Shown here: positions 8,194-16,448 of the stretch, in pieces
Numbering within the stretch: position 1 is the stretch's first letter
Layout of the letters: every line of letters begins with the position of its first letter
Source of the DNA: Deltaproteobacteria bacterium
GTDB lineage: Bacteria; Desulfobacterota; GWC2-55-46
DNA: 64,000 bases
Assembly: GCA_016182655.1 (NCBI GenBank)
Contig: JACPGB010000008.1
Coordinates: 62,001-126,000 of the forward strand
Direction of reading: 5' to 3'
Translations under genes and position numbers: made by a program
The notes under the pieces: model-generated
The model's database searches: none
The model's input: only the letters and a program-made list of their open reading frames with translations
What the model was told of the DNA's origin: nothing

Positions 8194-9016
8194 CGCGCCT
8201 TCCCTTCCTGCCCGAGTAATTGAGATAGATGAAAAGCATTGCCGAGCCGAAGAGGACGCCGAGCCCCGAGACCTTGAGCGCGTCCAGCACATAGCCCCTC
8301 GTCTCCGGGTCGTACCTGTAGCAGAGTTTCAAGAGCCTCGGCACCGTCGGCGCTGTCTTGTTCGCGGCCGTCTCGGCAATTGCCATCCTTATCTCGGCGG
8401 GGAGGAACATCTCCCCTCTTATGTACCTTACTATCTTGCCGGACTTTGAGAGCAGGATGAGCGCGGCGGGGTGGTCGAAACCGTCCGAGGACTTCCTGAA
8501 ACTTATCCCGAGGGCGGAAGCGAGCGAGGCGATATTATCCTTGTCGCCGACGAGGAACCTCCAGCCGTCATCCGGGATGTTTCCGCCGGATACGGCGAAA
8601 AAGTCCCGCTTTTTCTTAAGCGCGTCCACGGGCGTGTCTTTATCATCCATCGAGACCGCGAGTATCCTGTAGTCCGGCCCCGGAGGAAAACCTCCGGCAA
8701 TGGAGGCGAGAGACCCGGATACGGTCCGGCAGAGGTTGGAGCACCTGTAATACGAAAGGTATATTATGGTCGGCCTGTCCACGAGCGACTTGAGCGTTAC
8801 CTTTTCGCCCGATTCGTCAAAAAATACGAGGTCAGCCGGAATAACCCCGCCGAGCCTCTCCTTAACGCCTATCTCTTTCTGCGTATCGGGTTTTTCGGGT
8901 ATGGCGCGCGCCTCAAAAGGGATGAGAATGGATAGGAGGATGGTCCATATCAGTATGCCGTATCTGTCCGTCAGTATTTTCATGGACCGGGGGGAGTCTT
9001 TCAGGCCTTTTTTCAA
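8183..9016 (-). CDS. SCO1/SenC-family copper chaperone for oxidase assembly
   Basis: The product has an N-terminal membrane or signal segment (ILIWTILLSILIPFEARA), a thioredoxin fold with the copper-binding CSNLC motif near 92-96 and the partner histidine in FDHPAAL near 180, and a C-terminal membrane helix (GLGVLFGSAMLFIYLNY). SCO proteins deliver copper to the CuA centre of subunit II. The gene sits directly before coxA and overlaps it by 11 bases. The start is uncertain: 9016 is a TTG; an ATG at 8983 is equally possible and neither has a strong ribosome site. A second, C-terminal helix is a variation seen in oxidase-operon SCO proteins of several phyla. Confidence 0.88.
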   Translation of the reverse strand: MKKGLKDSPRSMKILTDRYGILIWTILLSILIPFEARAIPEKPDTQKEIGVKERLGGVIPADLVFFDESGEKVTLKSLVDRPTIIYLSYYRCSNLCRTVSGSLASIAGGFPPGPDYRILAVSMDDKDTPVDALKKKRDFFAVSGGNIPDDGWRFLVGDKDNIASLASALGISFRKSSDGFDHPAALILLSKSGKIVRYIRGEMFLPAEIRMAIAETAANKTAPTVPRLLKLCYRYDPETRGYVLDALKVSGLGVLFGSAMLFIYLNYSGRKGRRDGE

Positions 9017-9027
9017 AGGATATCAGT

Positions 9028-9528
9028 TTATTTCTCTCCGTCAAGGGAGTGTGTCAAAGGGAAGTAGACCGGGGAGGTCTTCTTGAACTCTATGAGCGAA
9101 TTGAGCGCCCTCCAGGAGCTCAAACCCGTCAGCATGGAGAGCTCTTTAATGATACTTTCGAGGTGTCCGGGGTCGTCGGCGTGTATCATGGTGTAGAGGT
9201 CGTACGGGAAGCCCTCGAACGACGGCCTTATGTAGCAGTGGCTTATCCTCGGGTGTTTCGCCATGACGCCTCCGGCGTCCTCGGCCATCTTCCCGGCCTC
9301 CCAGACGACCATCGCGTTCGACTTGAACCCGGAGTTTCTGGGCGTCAATGCCGCGCCGAACCTCCTTATTGCACCGGCCTCCTTAAGGGCCCTCGTGAGC
9401 TCGATGACCTCGTCAGGGTCCCAGCCGCGCAGCTTCGCCGCGCTTCCAAATGGGTCCCTTTCCAGATAGAGCTCCTCTATCTGGAGGACCCTTATAAGCT
9501 CTATGTATCTCGCGTCAGTCTTTATCAT
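9028..9528 (-). CDS. ahbB: Siroheme decarboxylase subunit AhbB / NirL-H type
   Basis: A 166-residue Lrp/AsnC-like protein. The N-terminal half is a degenerate winged helix; family marks are IRRFGAALTPRNSGFKSNA near 75-92, ISHCYIRPSFEGFPYDLYTMIH near 115-136, both typical of the B subunit of siroheme decarboxylase. The pair AhbA/AhbB (or NirDL-GH) removes two acetate carboxyls from siroheme to give didecarboxysiroheme, the common precursor of heme d1 and of heme b in the alternative pathway. It overlaps the preceding ahbA by 14 bases. The adjacent nirJ and nirF genes favour the heme d1 role. Confidence 0.88.
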   Translation of the reverse strand: MIKTDARYIELIRVLQIEELYLERDPFGSAAKLRGWDPDEVIELTRALKEAGAIRRFGAALTPRNSGFKSNAMVVWEAGKMAEDAGGVMAKHPRISHCYIRPSFEGFPYDLYTMIHADDPGHLESIIKELSMLTGLSSWRALNSLIEFKKTSPVYFPLTHSLDGEK

Positions 9529-10003
9529 CGAGTTTCAAGTCCACCTTTATCTTGAATACCTTGAGGGCCGGGAGGTTCTTGACCGGAGCCCCGCACTTAT
9601 CCGTTATCTCGGCTATTATGGCATCAATGGATTCGCGGGACTCCGCAATGAGCGTAAACCAGACGTTCGGCTTCCCCTTTCGGAGATAATTGTGCGTGAC
9701 CTGCGGAAAGGCGTTTATGACCTTTACCGCGTCGTAGATCCTCTCTCCCGGCACCTCCATCGCGCAGAGGGTCGATGCGTAGTCGAGCTTTTTGGCGTCG
9801 AAGAAAGGGCCGACCTTCCTTATGATCCCCCGGTCGATGAGCGCAAGGACGCGCCTTAACGCCTCGTCCCCGGCTACACCCGCTTCTTTTCCCACTTCGC
9901 CGAACGGGTCCCTTGATATCGGAAAATCCCCCTGGATGCGGTTGAGGATCTTCCTGTCCGTCTCGTCGAGCCTCGGTTCCGGGAGCTTTTCGTATGTGTG
10001 CAT
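9515..10003 (-). CDS. ahbA: Siroheme decarboxylase subunit AhbA / NirD-G type
   Basis: The ATG at 10003 with AAAGGAG five bases upstream is preferred over an in-frame GTG at 10009. The 162-residue product starts with an AsnC-type helix-turn-helix (LDETDRKILNRIQGDFPIS) and then has IIRKVGPFFDAKKLDYASTLCAM and VTHNYLRKGKPNVWFTLIAE, the marks of the A subunit of siroheme decarboxylase. Although it looks like a regulator, this family is enzymatic. It is the first gene of the minus-strand run ahbA-ahbB-SCO-cox and is divergent from nirJ, sharing an intergenic region of about 150 bases. Confidence 0.88.
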   Translation of the reverse strand: MHTYEKLPEPRLDETDRKILNRIQGDFPISRDPFGEVGKEAGVAGDEALRRVLALIDRGIIRKVGPFFDAKKLDYASTLCAMEVPGERIYDAVKVINAFPQVTHNYLRKGKPNVWFTLIAESRESIDAIIAEITDKCGAPVKNLPALKVFKIKVDLKLDDKD

Positions 10004-10151
10004 GTCCACTCCTTTGTCGTATGAACGAGCTTAACCCGTAAACACCGGTTGTCAAGCGCGCCGGACTTTTTTTTCACGAACGCTTAACAACCGTTTTTTT
10101 TCTGCTATGCTTTCCACCAAGCCCGAAAAAGAGCCCCTTGGGGAATACGTT

Positions 10152-11267
10152 ATGCTGAACATCACGGACCTTCTTGGCGGACCCGCGAGGCGCGCCCGGG
10201 GGACGCGGCCTGTAGTCGTATGGAACATAACAGGCGCGTGCGGTCTCCGTTGCCTGCACTGCTACAGCAAGGCAGGCGCGGCGGATGAGCGGGAGCTCTC
10301 GACTGATGAGGCCCTCGCCGCAATCGACGGCCTCTCCGATTACGGGGTCCATGCGCTCATATTCTCCGGCGGCGACCCGCTCGAAAGAAGCGACCTCATG
10401 GAGCTCGTCTCCCATGCCTCGAAAAGGTCATTAAAGGCCGCCATCTCCACGAGCGGGGTCACGCTCGACACGGAGACGGCAAAAAGGCTCAAGGACGCGG
10501 GAGCCTCATACATCGGCGTAAGCCTCGAGGGGGACGAGGAGGCGAACGACGCGATCAGGGGAAAAGGGTCGTTCAGGAGGGCGCTCGAAGGCATACGCGC
10601 CTCTGTCCGGACCGGGATACCTACTGGATCGAGGCTCACACTCACCAGGCTCAACATCGGGGGACTCCCCTTCATATTCCGGCTCGTCGAGGAGGAAGGC
10701 GTCGGCAGGCTCTATTTCTCGCACCTTGTCTACTCGGGCAGGGGAAGGAGAAAAGACGCGCCAGGCAACGCGGAGACCAGGCGCGCGGTCGACTCGATAA
10801 TCGGCGCGGCCGTCGATTTTTTGGAGAGGTCCGTCCCCTCCGAGATCGTCACGGGGTCGAACGAGGCCGACGGCGTATGCCTTTATTTGAAGACCAGGGA
10901 CCACGACCCGGCAATGGCGCAGTCTATCTACGCAGGCCTCGTTACGCGGGGCGGCAACACCTCGGGCGTGGGGATATGCTCGATAGACAGAGAGGGGTTC
11001 GTCCACCCGGACCAGTTCTGGTCTACCCACTCGTTCGGCAATGTCAGGGAGAGGCCTTTCGGGGAGATATGGGAGGGTAATGACGCCCTTAAGACCGCGC
11101 TCCGCAAAAGGACGGGGCTCATAAAGGGCAGGTGCGCGGCGTGCATCCACTTCGACGCATGCAACGGGAATTCGAGGCAGAGGGCGCTTGCGGAGACCGG
11201 CGACCCGTTCGGCGAGGACCCGGCCTGTTATTTAACGGACGCCGAAGTATTCGGGAGGAGACGGTGA
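10152..11267 (+). CDS. nirJ: Radical SAM heme d1 synthesis protein NirJ (AhbC-like)
   Basis: I prefer the ATG at 10152 (MLNITDLLGG), with GGGGA seven bases upstream, over the ATG at 10107, which lacks a ribosome site. The 371-residue protein has the radical SAM CGLRCLHCY motif near 33-41 with its three cluster cysteines, and a C-terminal cysteine set (CSIDREGFVHP, then CAACIHFDACNG and a late CYL) typical of the SPASM-like auxiliary cluster. NirJ replaces two propionate groups of didecarboxysiroheme with carbonyls on the way to heme d1; the closely related AhbC instead acts in heme b synthesis. The following nirF decides in favour of NirJ. Confidence 0.85.
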   Translation: MLNITDLLGGPARRARGTRPVVVWNITGACGLRCLHCYSKAGAADERELSTDEALAAIDGLSDYGVHALIFSGGDPLERSDLMELVSHASKRSLKAAISTSGVTLDTETAKRLKDAGASYIGVSLEGDEEANDAIRGKGSFRRALEGIRASVRTGIPTGSRLTLTRLNIGGLPFIFRLVEEEGVGRLYFSHLVYSGRGRRKDAPGNAETRRAVDSIIGAAVDFLERSVPSEIVTGSNEADGVCLYLKTRDHDPAMAQSIYAGLVTRGGNTSGVGICSIDREGFVHPDQFWSTHSFGNVRERPFGEIWEGNDALKTALRKRTGLIKGRCAACIHFDACNGNSRQRALAETGDPFGEDPACYLTDAEVFGRRR

Positions 11268-12457
11268 AAAAGATATTATTCGCGCTCGTGTTCTTGTTTC
11301 TCACTGCCTTTGACGGAGAGGCCGTTGAAAGGCGATACGGCACCTCGGCCCTCATGGTAGTCGTCGAGAGGGAGTCGGGGGCGGTCGTTGTCATAGACTC
11401 CGTCGAGCACGAGCTTTTGGGAAGGGTAGAGGGGCTCGGGGACCTGAGGCACGCAACGCTCGTTTTTTCGCGGGACGCGCGATTCGCGTTTACAATAGCG
11501 CGGGACGGCACGCTCTCGAAGATAGACCTCCTTACCCTTACGCTCGAAAGGCAGGCAAAGGCAGGGGACAACTCCATAGGCATCGCGATATCGAGGGACA
11601 ACAAGTATCTCATGGTATGCAACTACTCTCCGGGCGGCGCTGTCGTATTCGATGCGAGGGACCTGAGGAAAGTAAAAGAGATACCGGCGATATATAAAGA
11701 AGGGGCCGCGCCCTCGCGCACGGTAGGTCCGCTCGACACGCCGGAGAACCTCATGATCTTCGGCCTCATGGAGGGCGACTCGGTCTGGGTGGTGGACATG
11801 AAGGCAGAGGGCTTCCCCGTCGTAAAGAAGTTCGAGTCCGCCGGAGAGACCCCCTACGACCAGCTCATCACGCCTGACGGCAGGTATTACCTCGTGGGTT
11901 TTGAAAAATCCGATTGGATGGGGCTTGTGGACACATGGAGGCTCGACAGGGTCAGAAAAATTGATGTGAGCGAAAGGAACGCGGCCGACGAAGGGGCCGC
12001 GCCGATCCACCACATCCCGCACCTCGAGTCGTGGGCTATATCGGGCAGGTACGCATTCGTCCCGGCCTTCGGGCGCAGACGCGTGCTCGTGTACGACACC
12101 GAAGACTGGTCGCTTAAAAAATCGATCCCCATTTCCGGCACAGGCCTTTTCGTCGTGGCAAGGCCCGGCGGCCGAGAGGTCTGGGTAGACAATACCGGAG
12201 CGCCCGGGAGCGCGGAGGAGCGGACCATAGAGGTGATAGATACCGAGACGCTTTCCGTGAAGGACAGGATAGATGCCGGCAAGGGCGCGATAGACCCGCA
12301 GTTCACGGCCAAGGGCGAATCCGCCTATGTCTCCGTAAGGGAAGAGGACAGGGTCGTCGTATACGATACGGACACGAAGAAGGTCATAAGGGAGTTCAAG
12401 GTCAGGAGGCCTTCCGGGATATTCTCTTCCTACAGGGCGGGGCAGTTCGGATTATGA
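11264..12457 (+). CDS. nirF: Heme d1 biosynthesis protein NirF, cytochrome d1-like propeller
   Basis: The GTG at 11264 overlaps the nirJ stop as GTGA and follows GGGAGGAG. The 397-residue protein has a signal peptide (ILFALVFLFLTAFDGEA) and an eight-bladed d1-type propeller. RHATLVFSRDARFAF near 60, followed by RDGTLSKIDL, corresponds to the histidine-containing blade of NirF. NirF acts in the periplasm in a late step of heme d1 synthesis. No CxxCH is present, so it is not cytochrome cd1 itself; NirN would also carry a cytochrome c domain. The two-gene plus-strand operon is divergent from ahbA. Confidence 0.85.
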   Translation: MKKILFALVFLFLTAFDGEAVERRYGTSALMVVVERESGAVVVIDSVEHELLGRVEGLGDLRHATLVFSRDARFAFTIARDGTLSKIDLLTLTLERQAKAGDNSIGIAISRDNKYLMVCNYSPGGAVVFDARDLRKVKEIPAIYKEGAAPSRTVGPLDTPENLMIFGLMEGDSVWVVDMKAEGFPVVKKFESAGETPYDQLITPDGRYYLVGFEKSDWMGLVDTWRLDRVRKIDVSERNAADEGAAPIHHIPHLESWAISGRYAFVPAFGRRRVLVYDTEDWSLKKSIPISGTGLFVVARPGGREVWVDNTGAPGSAEERTIEVIDTETLSVKDRIDAGKGAIDPQFTAKGESAYVSVREEDRVVVYDTDTKKVIREFKVRRPSGIFSSYRAGQFGL

Positions 12458-13232
12458 GGTAACGGGGAGCCCAGTTTTTTTGATTTTTTGCCTGAAGCCT
12501 TTTCCGCTCAGCATACGCATACGACTTTGTCCGGCGTACTGTGCCTTTTCCTTTTTCGCCCTGCAGGGCATTTTTTCGGCATGGGGCTTCTCGCTACGCC
12601 CTCCCCAACCCACCGCTCGGCGCGGGGCCAATTTCAAATCGGGTCGCTTAAATCTACCTGATGCACTGCCGTCCGATACGGATTTGCCTGTCCGGCGAGG
12701 ACCGCTCGCCTCCCCTGAGCGCGATTCGCGCGTCTATCCTCCCTCCGGCTCGCGCGTCTCGTCCTCCCTTAAGGTCGCTCACCCCATGCCTGGTGGGTGA
12801 AAAACAAAAAAGCAAAAGAAGTTACCCCCTCTCCCCTTGTGGGAGAGGGCCGGGGTGAGGGGTGTTTTGTCACCCTCCCCTCTGTCCCCTCCCATCAAGG
12901 GAGGGGAAGTTAAGAGTAAAATTTTCGTTCTGTCTTTACCAACACACGGGCGCATGGCGGAGAGCGCATAAGGGAGGCCGGGGTGAGCGAGCCGAGGAGC
13001 GAGGAGCGTAGCGACTTCAGGGGCGAGCGAACGAGGAAGGAGGGGAAGAAAGCGCTCGGAGCCATCGCCGAAAGCGCGAGCGAAGCCGCGCAAAATGGCT
13101 TTTGGCAAAATGATTTCAATCAGCGTGGCGAGCGCATATCAATCAAGGATAAAAGTATCCGTGCTGCAAAAACGAATCCGCAAGGTCGATGACGCTCTGT
13201 AATACAAACCCCTCTTATGCTAATATAAAGAA
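12458..13232 (+). repeat. Non-coding stretch of 775 bases made of dispersed repeats
   Basis: No reading frame here looks real: all are short, low-complexity and rich in Arg, Ser and Pro. The stretch holds a CTGCCGT...GGCGAGG block (12666-12700) that has a diverged copy at 41143-41177, a hairpin-rich CCCCTCTCCCC / GGGAGAGGG segment (about 12826-12860), and a GTCACCCTCCCCT palindromic block (12869-12910) that recurs inverted at 41051-41091. A purine-rich tract (12960-13090) follows. The set looks like a composite intergenic repeat family; transcription termination may be a side effect. Confidence 0.6.
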
Positions 13233-13502
13233 ATGAAGTCCTGCTTCCACTGCAAGAAGCCCATCGAGACGGGAAGGCCCGGAAGGGGGGAAGCGTGTCC
13301 TCACTGCGGCTCTGACCTAAAGGCCTGCCTGAACTGCGCTTTTTATGACAGGGACTCTTACAACGAGTGCAGGGAGACCTCGGCTGAGAGGGTGAAGGAC
13401 AAGGAGAAGGCGAACTTCTGCGAGTTCTTCGAGTTCAGGGAAACGGATGCCGCCCGGAAAACGGACGACCCGTTCAAAAACCTCAAGGACCTTTTTAAGT
13501 GA
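13233..13502 (+). CDS. Small cysteine-rich zinc-ribbon-like protein
   Basis: An 89-residue protein with CFHCKKP (residues 4-10), CPHCGSDLKACLNCAFYD (near 22-38) and later NECRE and NFCEFFEF. The first two CxxC pairs form a rubredoxin-like zinc ribbon; the later cysteines may add a second site. The rest is charged and ends in DPFKNLKDLFK. I recall similar short proteins in deltaproteobacteria but know no function. It converges with the REC fusion gene, their ends touching at 13502-13503. Confidence 0.7.
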   Translation: MKSCFHCKKPIETGRPGRGEACPHCGSDLKACLNCAFYDRDSYNECRETSAERVKDKEKANFCEFFEFRETDAARKTDDPFKNLKDLFK

Positions 13503-14360
13503 TCAGGCGCTCAACACGCCCGCCACGGCCTTTCTTATCTCCCTTATCGACGATGGCTTCGGCAGGCTCTTGAGCCCGTTGTCCTTCAGGAATGCAACTG
13601 TCGATTTGTCGAGCGCGCCTGAAAAGAAAATAAACCTCTCCCTTATTCTCGGGTACTTCGTGGAGGCGGCCTTGTAGAGCTCGATCCCGTTCATCTCCGG
13701 CATCTCCATGTCGGAGATGATCACCGAGTAATACCTTTCCTCGATCTTTTCAAGCCCCTCCCTGCCGTTACTGACCGCGTCGACCAGCCCCTCTTGGTAG
13801 AGCACCTCTTTCAAGAGGTCCCTTATGTCCTCGTCGTCCTCGACTACGAGGATGCTGTCTTCCCAGACCCTCGGCAGGCCCTTTATCCTGTCGAGCAGGT
13901 CTTTGAGCTCACCCCTGCCTTCGATGAATTCCTCTATGCGCCTCTTGTGGTGCTGGACGCTGACCGCGGCATCGACGAACTCCCTGGACTCGGATTTGAG
14001 ACTATTTATAGCGAACCGGAAGAGGTCGTTCCATTCCGAGAACTCGGCTTTTACGACGCCCTCAAGGAACGCCGTCCTGTCGAGGGGCCCTCCGTCGATC
14101 ATCCTTTCGCATTTAGAGAAGTGCCCGGCCATCTCCTCCATCGCGGCCTCGTCCAGAGTAACCGGAGAGACGAAATCCCGCCCCTTTATGAACCCGGAGG
14201 CCCTCTCGATCATGAACTTGTGGGCGGCCTCCTCCACGGAGAGGGCCTTGAAAAATTCCGAAAGCTCCCTGTCATTTGCGGAAAACGCTGCAGATGCCCT
14301 TGCATAGAGCTCCTCGGCCCTGCCCTCCATCCATATAAGCCACAAAAGTAGCGCTTTCAT
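13503..14360 (-). CDS. Ferritin-like (rubrerythrin-type) domain fused to a response-regulator receiver
   Basis: The ATG at 14360 follows GGTGATCAG; an upstream GTG at 14393 would put a TATAAT-like element inside the gene, so the shorter 285-residue form is preferred. Residues about 5-150 are helical with carboxylate/histidine pairs in the order expected for a ferritin-like four-helix bundle: MEGRAEELYARA, SVEEAAHKFMIE, and later VQHHKRRIEEF. Residues about 168-285 are a receiver domain: ILVVEDDEDIRD (acidic pocket), YYSVIISDMEMPEMNG (phosphoacceptor Asp), FFSGAL and SLPKPSS (Lys). The combination suggests that a di-iron or oxygen/peroxide-sensing bundle is coupled to phosphorylation, but it could also be a degenerate scaffold. 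No output domain is present. Confidence 0.75.
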   Translation of the reverse strand: MKALLLWLIWMEGRAEELYARASAAFSANDRELSEFFKALSVEEAAHKFMIERASGFIKGRDFVSPVTLDEAAMEEMAGHFSKCERMIDGGPLDRTAFLEGVVKAEFSEWNDLFRFAINSLKSESREFVDAAVSVQHHKRRIEEFIEGRGELKDLLDRIKGLPRVWEDSILVVEDDEDIRDLLKEVLYQEGLVDAVSNGREGLEKIEERYYSVIISDMEMPEMNGIELYKAASTKYPRIRERFIFFSGALDKSTVAFLKDNGLKSLPKPSSIREIRKAVAGVLSA

Positions 14361-14659
14361 CTGATCACCGACTGATATTATACACCTTTTCACGGGTCTT
14401 TTCTATTCTTCGGGTAAACAGAAGTCTACGCCGCCGTAGCCTTTTTTACGTACGGAGCCACTGCCGCAAGTACCCGTGAATCAAGGAAAAACTCACCCCC
14501 GCGCCGGATGGGGCCCGGGCAAGGCGTAAAAACCGTTTACACCATTGCCGGAGGCCGAGAAACGCTAAAAGGAAAACCCTTTAAAAGCGCTCATTCCCCG
14601 GGCAGTGACAATGGCACCGTAATTGCTTTCTATATTGCATAATCAACTGGAGGGGACGG

Positions 14660-14983
14660 ATGGGCCTGCCGGCTATTGCGATAATCATCATACCGCTTTT
14701 TCTCGGACTCGCGACGTTCCTCACAAGGGTCTCCGGGGAAAAAGAGGCCGAGCGCCTCAAGGGAGAGATAATACTCGCACAGAGGGAGATAAACGAGCTC
14801 CGGGACAGGAACAGGGCCTTCGGCGAGAATATGGAAGAGCTCCGGATATACAGGGTCGACGTGCAAGAGAAGACGAGGTATGTGCTAGAGCTCGAAAAGA
14901 AGCTCAGGATGATAGAGAAGAACGAAAAGGAGTGCCGGACTGACGATCAAAACGGCGGAGGCTCGTTAAGCGACAGCCAGTAA
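14660..14983 (+). CDS. Small membrane-anchored coiled-coil protein
   Basis: The 107-residue product has one N-terminal membrane helix (IAIIIIPLFLGLATFLTRV) followed by about 65 residues of highly charged heptad-like sequence and a polar tail. A CTGGAGGGG site precedes the ATG. The family is unknown. The last 37 bases overlap the convergent receiver gene. The preceding gap of about 300 bases (14361-14659) shows GC-rich hairpins but nothing I can name. Confidence 0.6.
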   Translation: MGLPAIAIIIIPLFLGLATFLTRVSGEKEAERLKGEIILAQREINELRDRNRAFGENMEELRIYRVDVQEKTRYVLELEKKLRMIEKNEKECRTDDQNGGGSLSDSQ

Positions 14984-15387
14984 TCGGCTACCCCCTTCAA
15001 CACCTCCTTGTACCTTTCAAAGTCCACCGGCTTTCTTATATAGCTGTTCGCGCGGTTCCTGTAAGCGAGGTCCCTGTCCCTCTCCTCGTTAGATACCGAG
15101 AATATCACGATCGGGACCTCTTCCGTCCTCTTGTCGTCCTTGAGCCTCTTCAGGACCTCGTGTCCGGATACCTTGGGGAGGTTCAGGTCCAGCAGTACGA
15201 GATCAGGCATTCCCCTCCTCCTGCCATTGAACTTCCCGGAAGAGAAGAGGTAATCGAGCGCCTCCGAGCCGTCGAGGGCGACGGCTATGCCGCACTCGAT
15301 GCCGCACTCCCGGAACCCGATGAGCGTAAGCTCTACGGCGTCCGGGTCGTCCTCGACGAGGAGTATTCTCTTTCCATTGCTTTTCAT
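14947..15387 (-). CDS. Stand-alone response regulator (Rcp1/CheY-like)
   Basis: The 146 residues are a single receiver domain: RILLVEDDPDAVELT with the acidic pair, PDLVLLDLNLPKVSGHE with the phosphoacceptor aspartate near 67, IFSVSNEERD at the Thr/Ser switch and SYIRKPVDF with the conserved lysine. The LDYLFSSGKF insertion is typical of the Rcp1 class that pairs with phytochrome or PAS hybrid kinases. No output domain is attached. A possible partner is the PAS hybrid kinase at 16449-18329, but they are not in one operon. Confidence 0.9.
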   Translation of the reverse strand: MKSNGKRILLVEDDPDAVELTLIGFRECGIECGIAVALDGSEALDYLFSSGKFNGRRRGMPDLVLLDLNLPKVSGHEVLKRLKDDKRTEEVPIVIFSVSNEERDRDLAYRNRANSYIRKPVDFERYKEVLKGVADYWLSLNEPPPF

Positions 15388-15538
15388 AACTCGCTGGAAG
15401 GCCTCAGGGGCAAAAGGCCTTTACTATCAAGCCTAACCCCCTATGCCGCGATGTCAAACCTCGGGAAGCCGACCGGTCGGCTTCCGTTGACTTCCAAATA
15501 CTTATCTAATAACATATCGGAAGGAGGCATTGCATGGC

Positions 15539-15796
15539 ATGATGGATTCCATTACCTTACTCGGGCTTGTGGGCGGGACTCTCACGACCGTCTCTTTCCT
15601 CCCTCAGGTCTTCAAGACCTGGAAGTCGCGCTCAGCCAAGGACGTATCGCTCTGGATGTTCCTCATCCTCTCCCTCGGTATCGTCATCTGGATAATCTAC
15701 GGGTTCCTCATAGACTCCTTTCCGGTGATAGCCGCCAATATCGTATCCTTCATCCTCGTCTTCACGATCCTGATACTCAAGATCATATTCAGATGA
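15539..15796 (+). CDS. SemiSWEET-type small sugar transporter
   Basis: The ATG at 15539 lies 11 bases after AAGGAGG; a TTG at 15530 is too close to it. The 85-residue protein has three membrane helices. The first carries the PQ-loop motif SFLPQVFKTWKSRSAKDVS, the signature of SemiSWEETs, which dimerise to pass sugars along their gradient. Length and helix number match the family. Single gene between convergent and co-directional neighbours. Confidence 0.88.
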   Translation: MMDSITLLGLVGGTLTTVSFLPQVFKTWKSRSAKDVSLWMFLILSLGIVIWIIYGFLIDSFPVIAANIVSFILVFTILILKIIFR

Positions 15797-15910
15797 CAGC
15801 CTCCGAGGGCCCGCCTGTGGGAGACGCGGACAGCCCGTCGATTTTATGATAAAATTAAGAAAGATTACGCGTGGTTGCGCTTTAAGCGGCCATTTAACGG
15901 AGGTGTTTGG

Positions 15911-16384
15911 ATGAATACGGAAAAGTCGATCTTTGCCGCCGGGTGTTTCTGGGGGGTGGAGGAGGCTTTCAGGAATGTAGCCGGAGTCGTCTCGACAAGG
16001 GTAGGCTACACGGGCGGGGATACCGAAAACCCCTCTTATGAAGACGTTTGCACCGGGCTTACGGGACACGCCGAATCGGTGCTTGTGGAGTTCGACCCGG
16101 CCGTCGTCTCCTACGAGACGCTTATGGAGGTCTTCTGGTCGATACACGACCCCACGACCCTGAACAGGCAGGGGCCGGACGTAGGGAACCAGTACAGGTC
16201 CGCCATCTTCTATTTCGATAAGGAGCAGGAAAGGATCGCGCGCGCCTCAAAAAAGAGGCTCGAGGAAAAGGGCGCCCACAAAAGGCCGGTAGTCACCGAT
16301 ATATCGCCCGCCGGCCCGTTCTATGACGCGGAGGAATACCATCAGAGATATCTGGAAAAAAGAGGGCTTTCGCATTGCAGATGA
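15911..16384 (+). CDS. msrA: Peptide methionine sulfoxide reductase MsrA
   Basis: The ATG at 15911 follows ACGGAGG; the frame opens earlier at 15875 without a ribosome site. The 157-residue protein has the catalytic [10 protein letters not shown] motif near residue 11-20, [27 protein letters not shown] and the [10 protein letters not shown] block, all hallmarks of MsrA. A cysteine next to the C-terminus (LSHCR) could act in thiol recycling. It reduces methionine-S-sulfoxide in proteins, using thioredoxin. The short form without a fused MsrB is usual. Confidence 0.95.
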   Translation: MNTEKSIFAAGCFWGVEEAFRNVAGVVSTRVGYTGGDTENPSYEDVCTGLTGHAESVLVEFDPAVVSYETLMEVFWSIHDPTTLNRQGPDVGNQYRSAIFYFDKEQERIARASKKRLEEKGAHKRPVVTDISPAGPFYDAEEYHQRYLEKRGLSHCR

Positions 16385-16448
16385 GCGTGCGTTTTTTTAC
16401 CGAAGGCCCGCGCCCTCTCCTGGCATGAAGACTGAACGGGCCTCCCGT

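Noticed and set aside
10152-11267. AhbC of the alternative heme b pathway
   Set aside because: The two are hard to tell apart by motif, but the nirF gene directly following is specific to heme d1 synthesis.
12452-13192. Several short reading frames of 60-110 codons
   Set aside because: Low complexity, Arg/Ser-rich, overlapping on both strands, and they coincide with dispersed repeats.
14394-14659. Cyclic di-GMP riboswitch
   Set aside because: A CCATTGCCGGAGG-like piece is present, but the conserved CACGC...GGGGCAAACC core and tetraloop receptor are not found on either strand.
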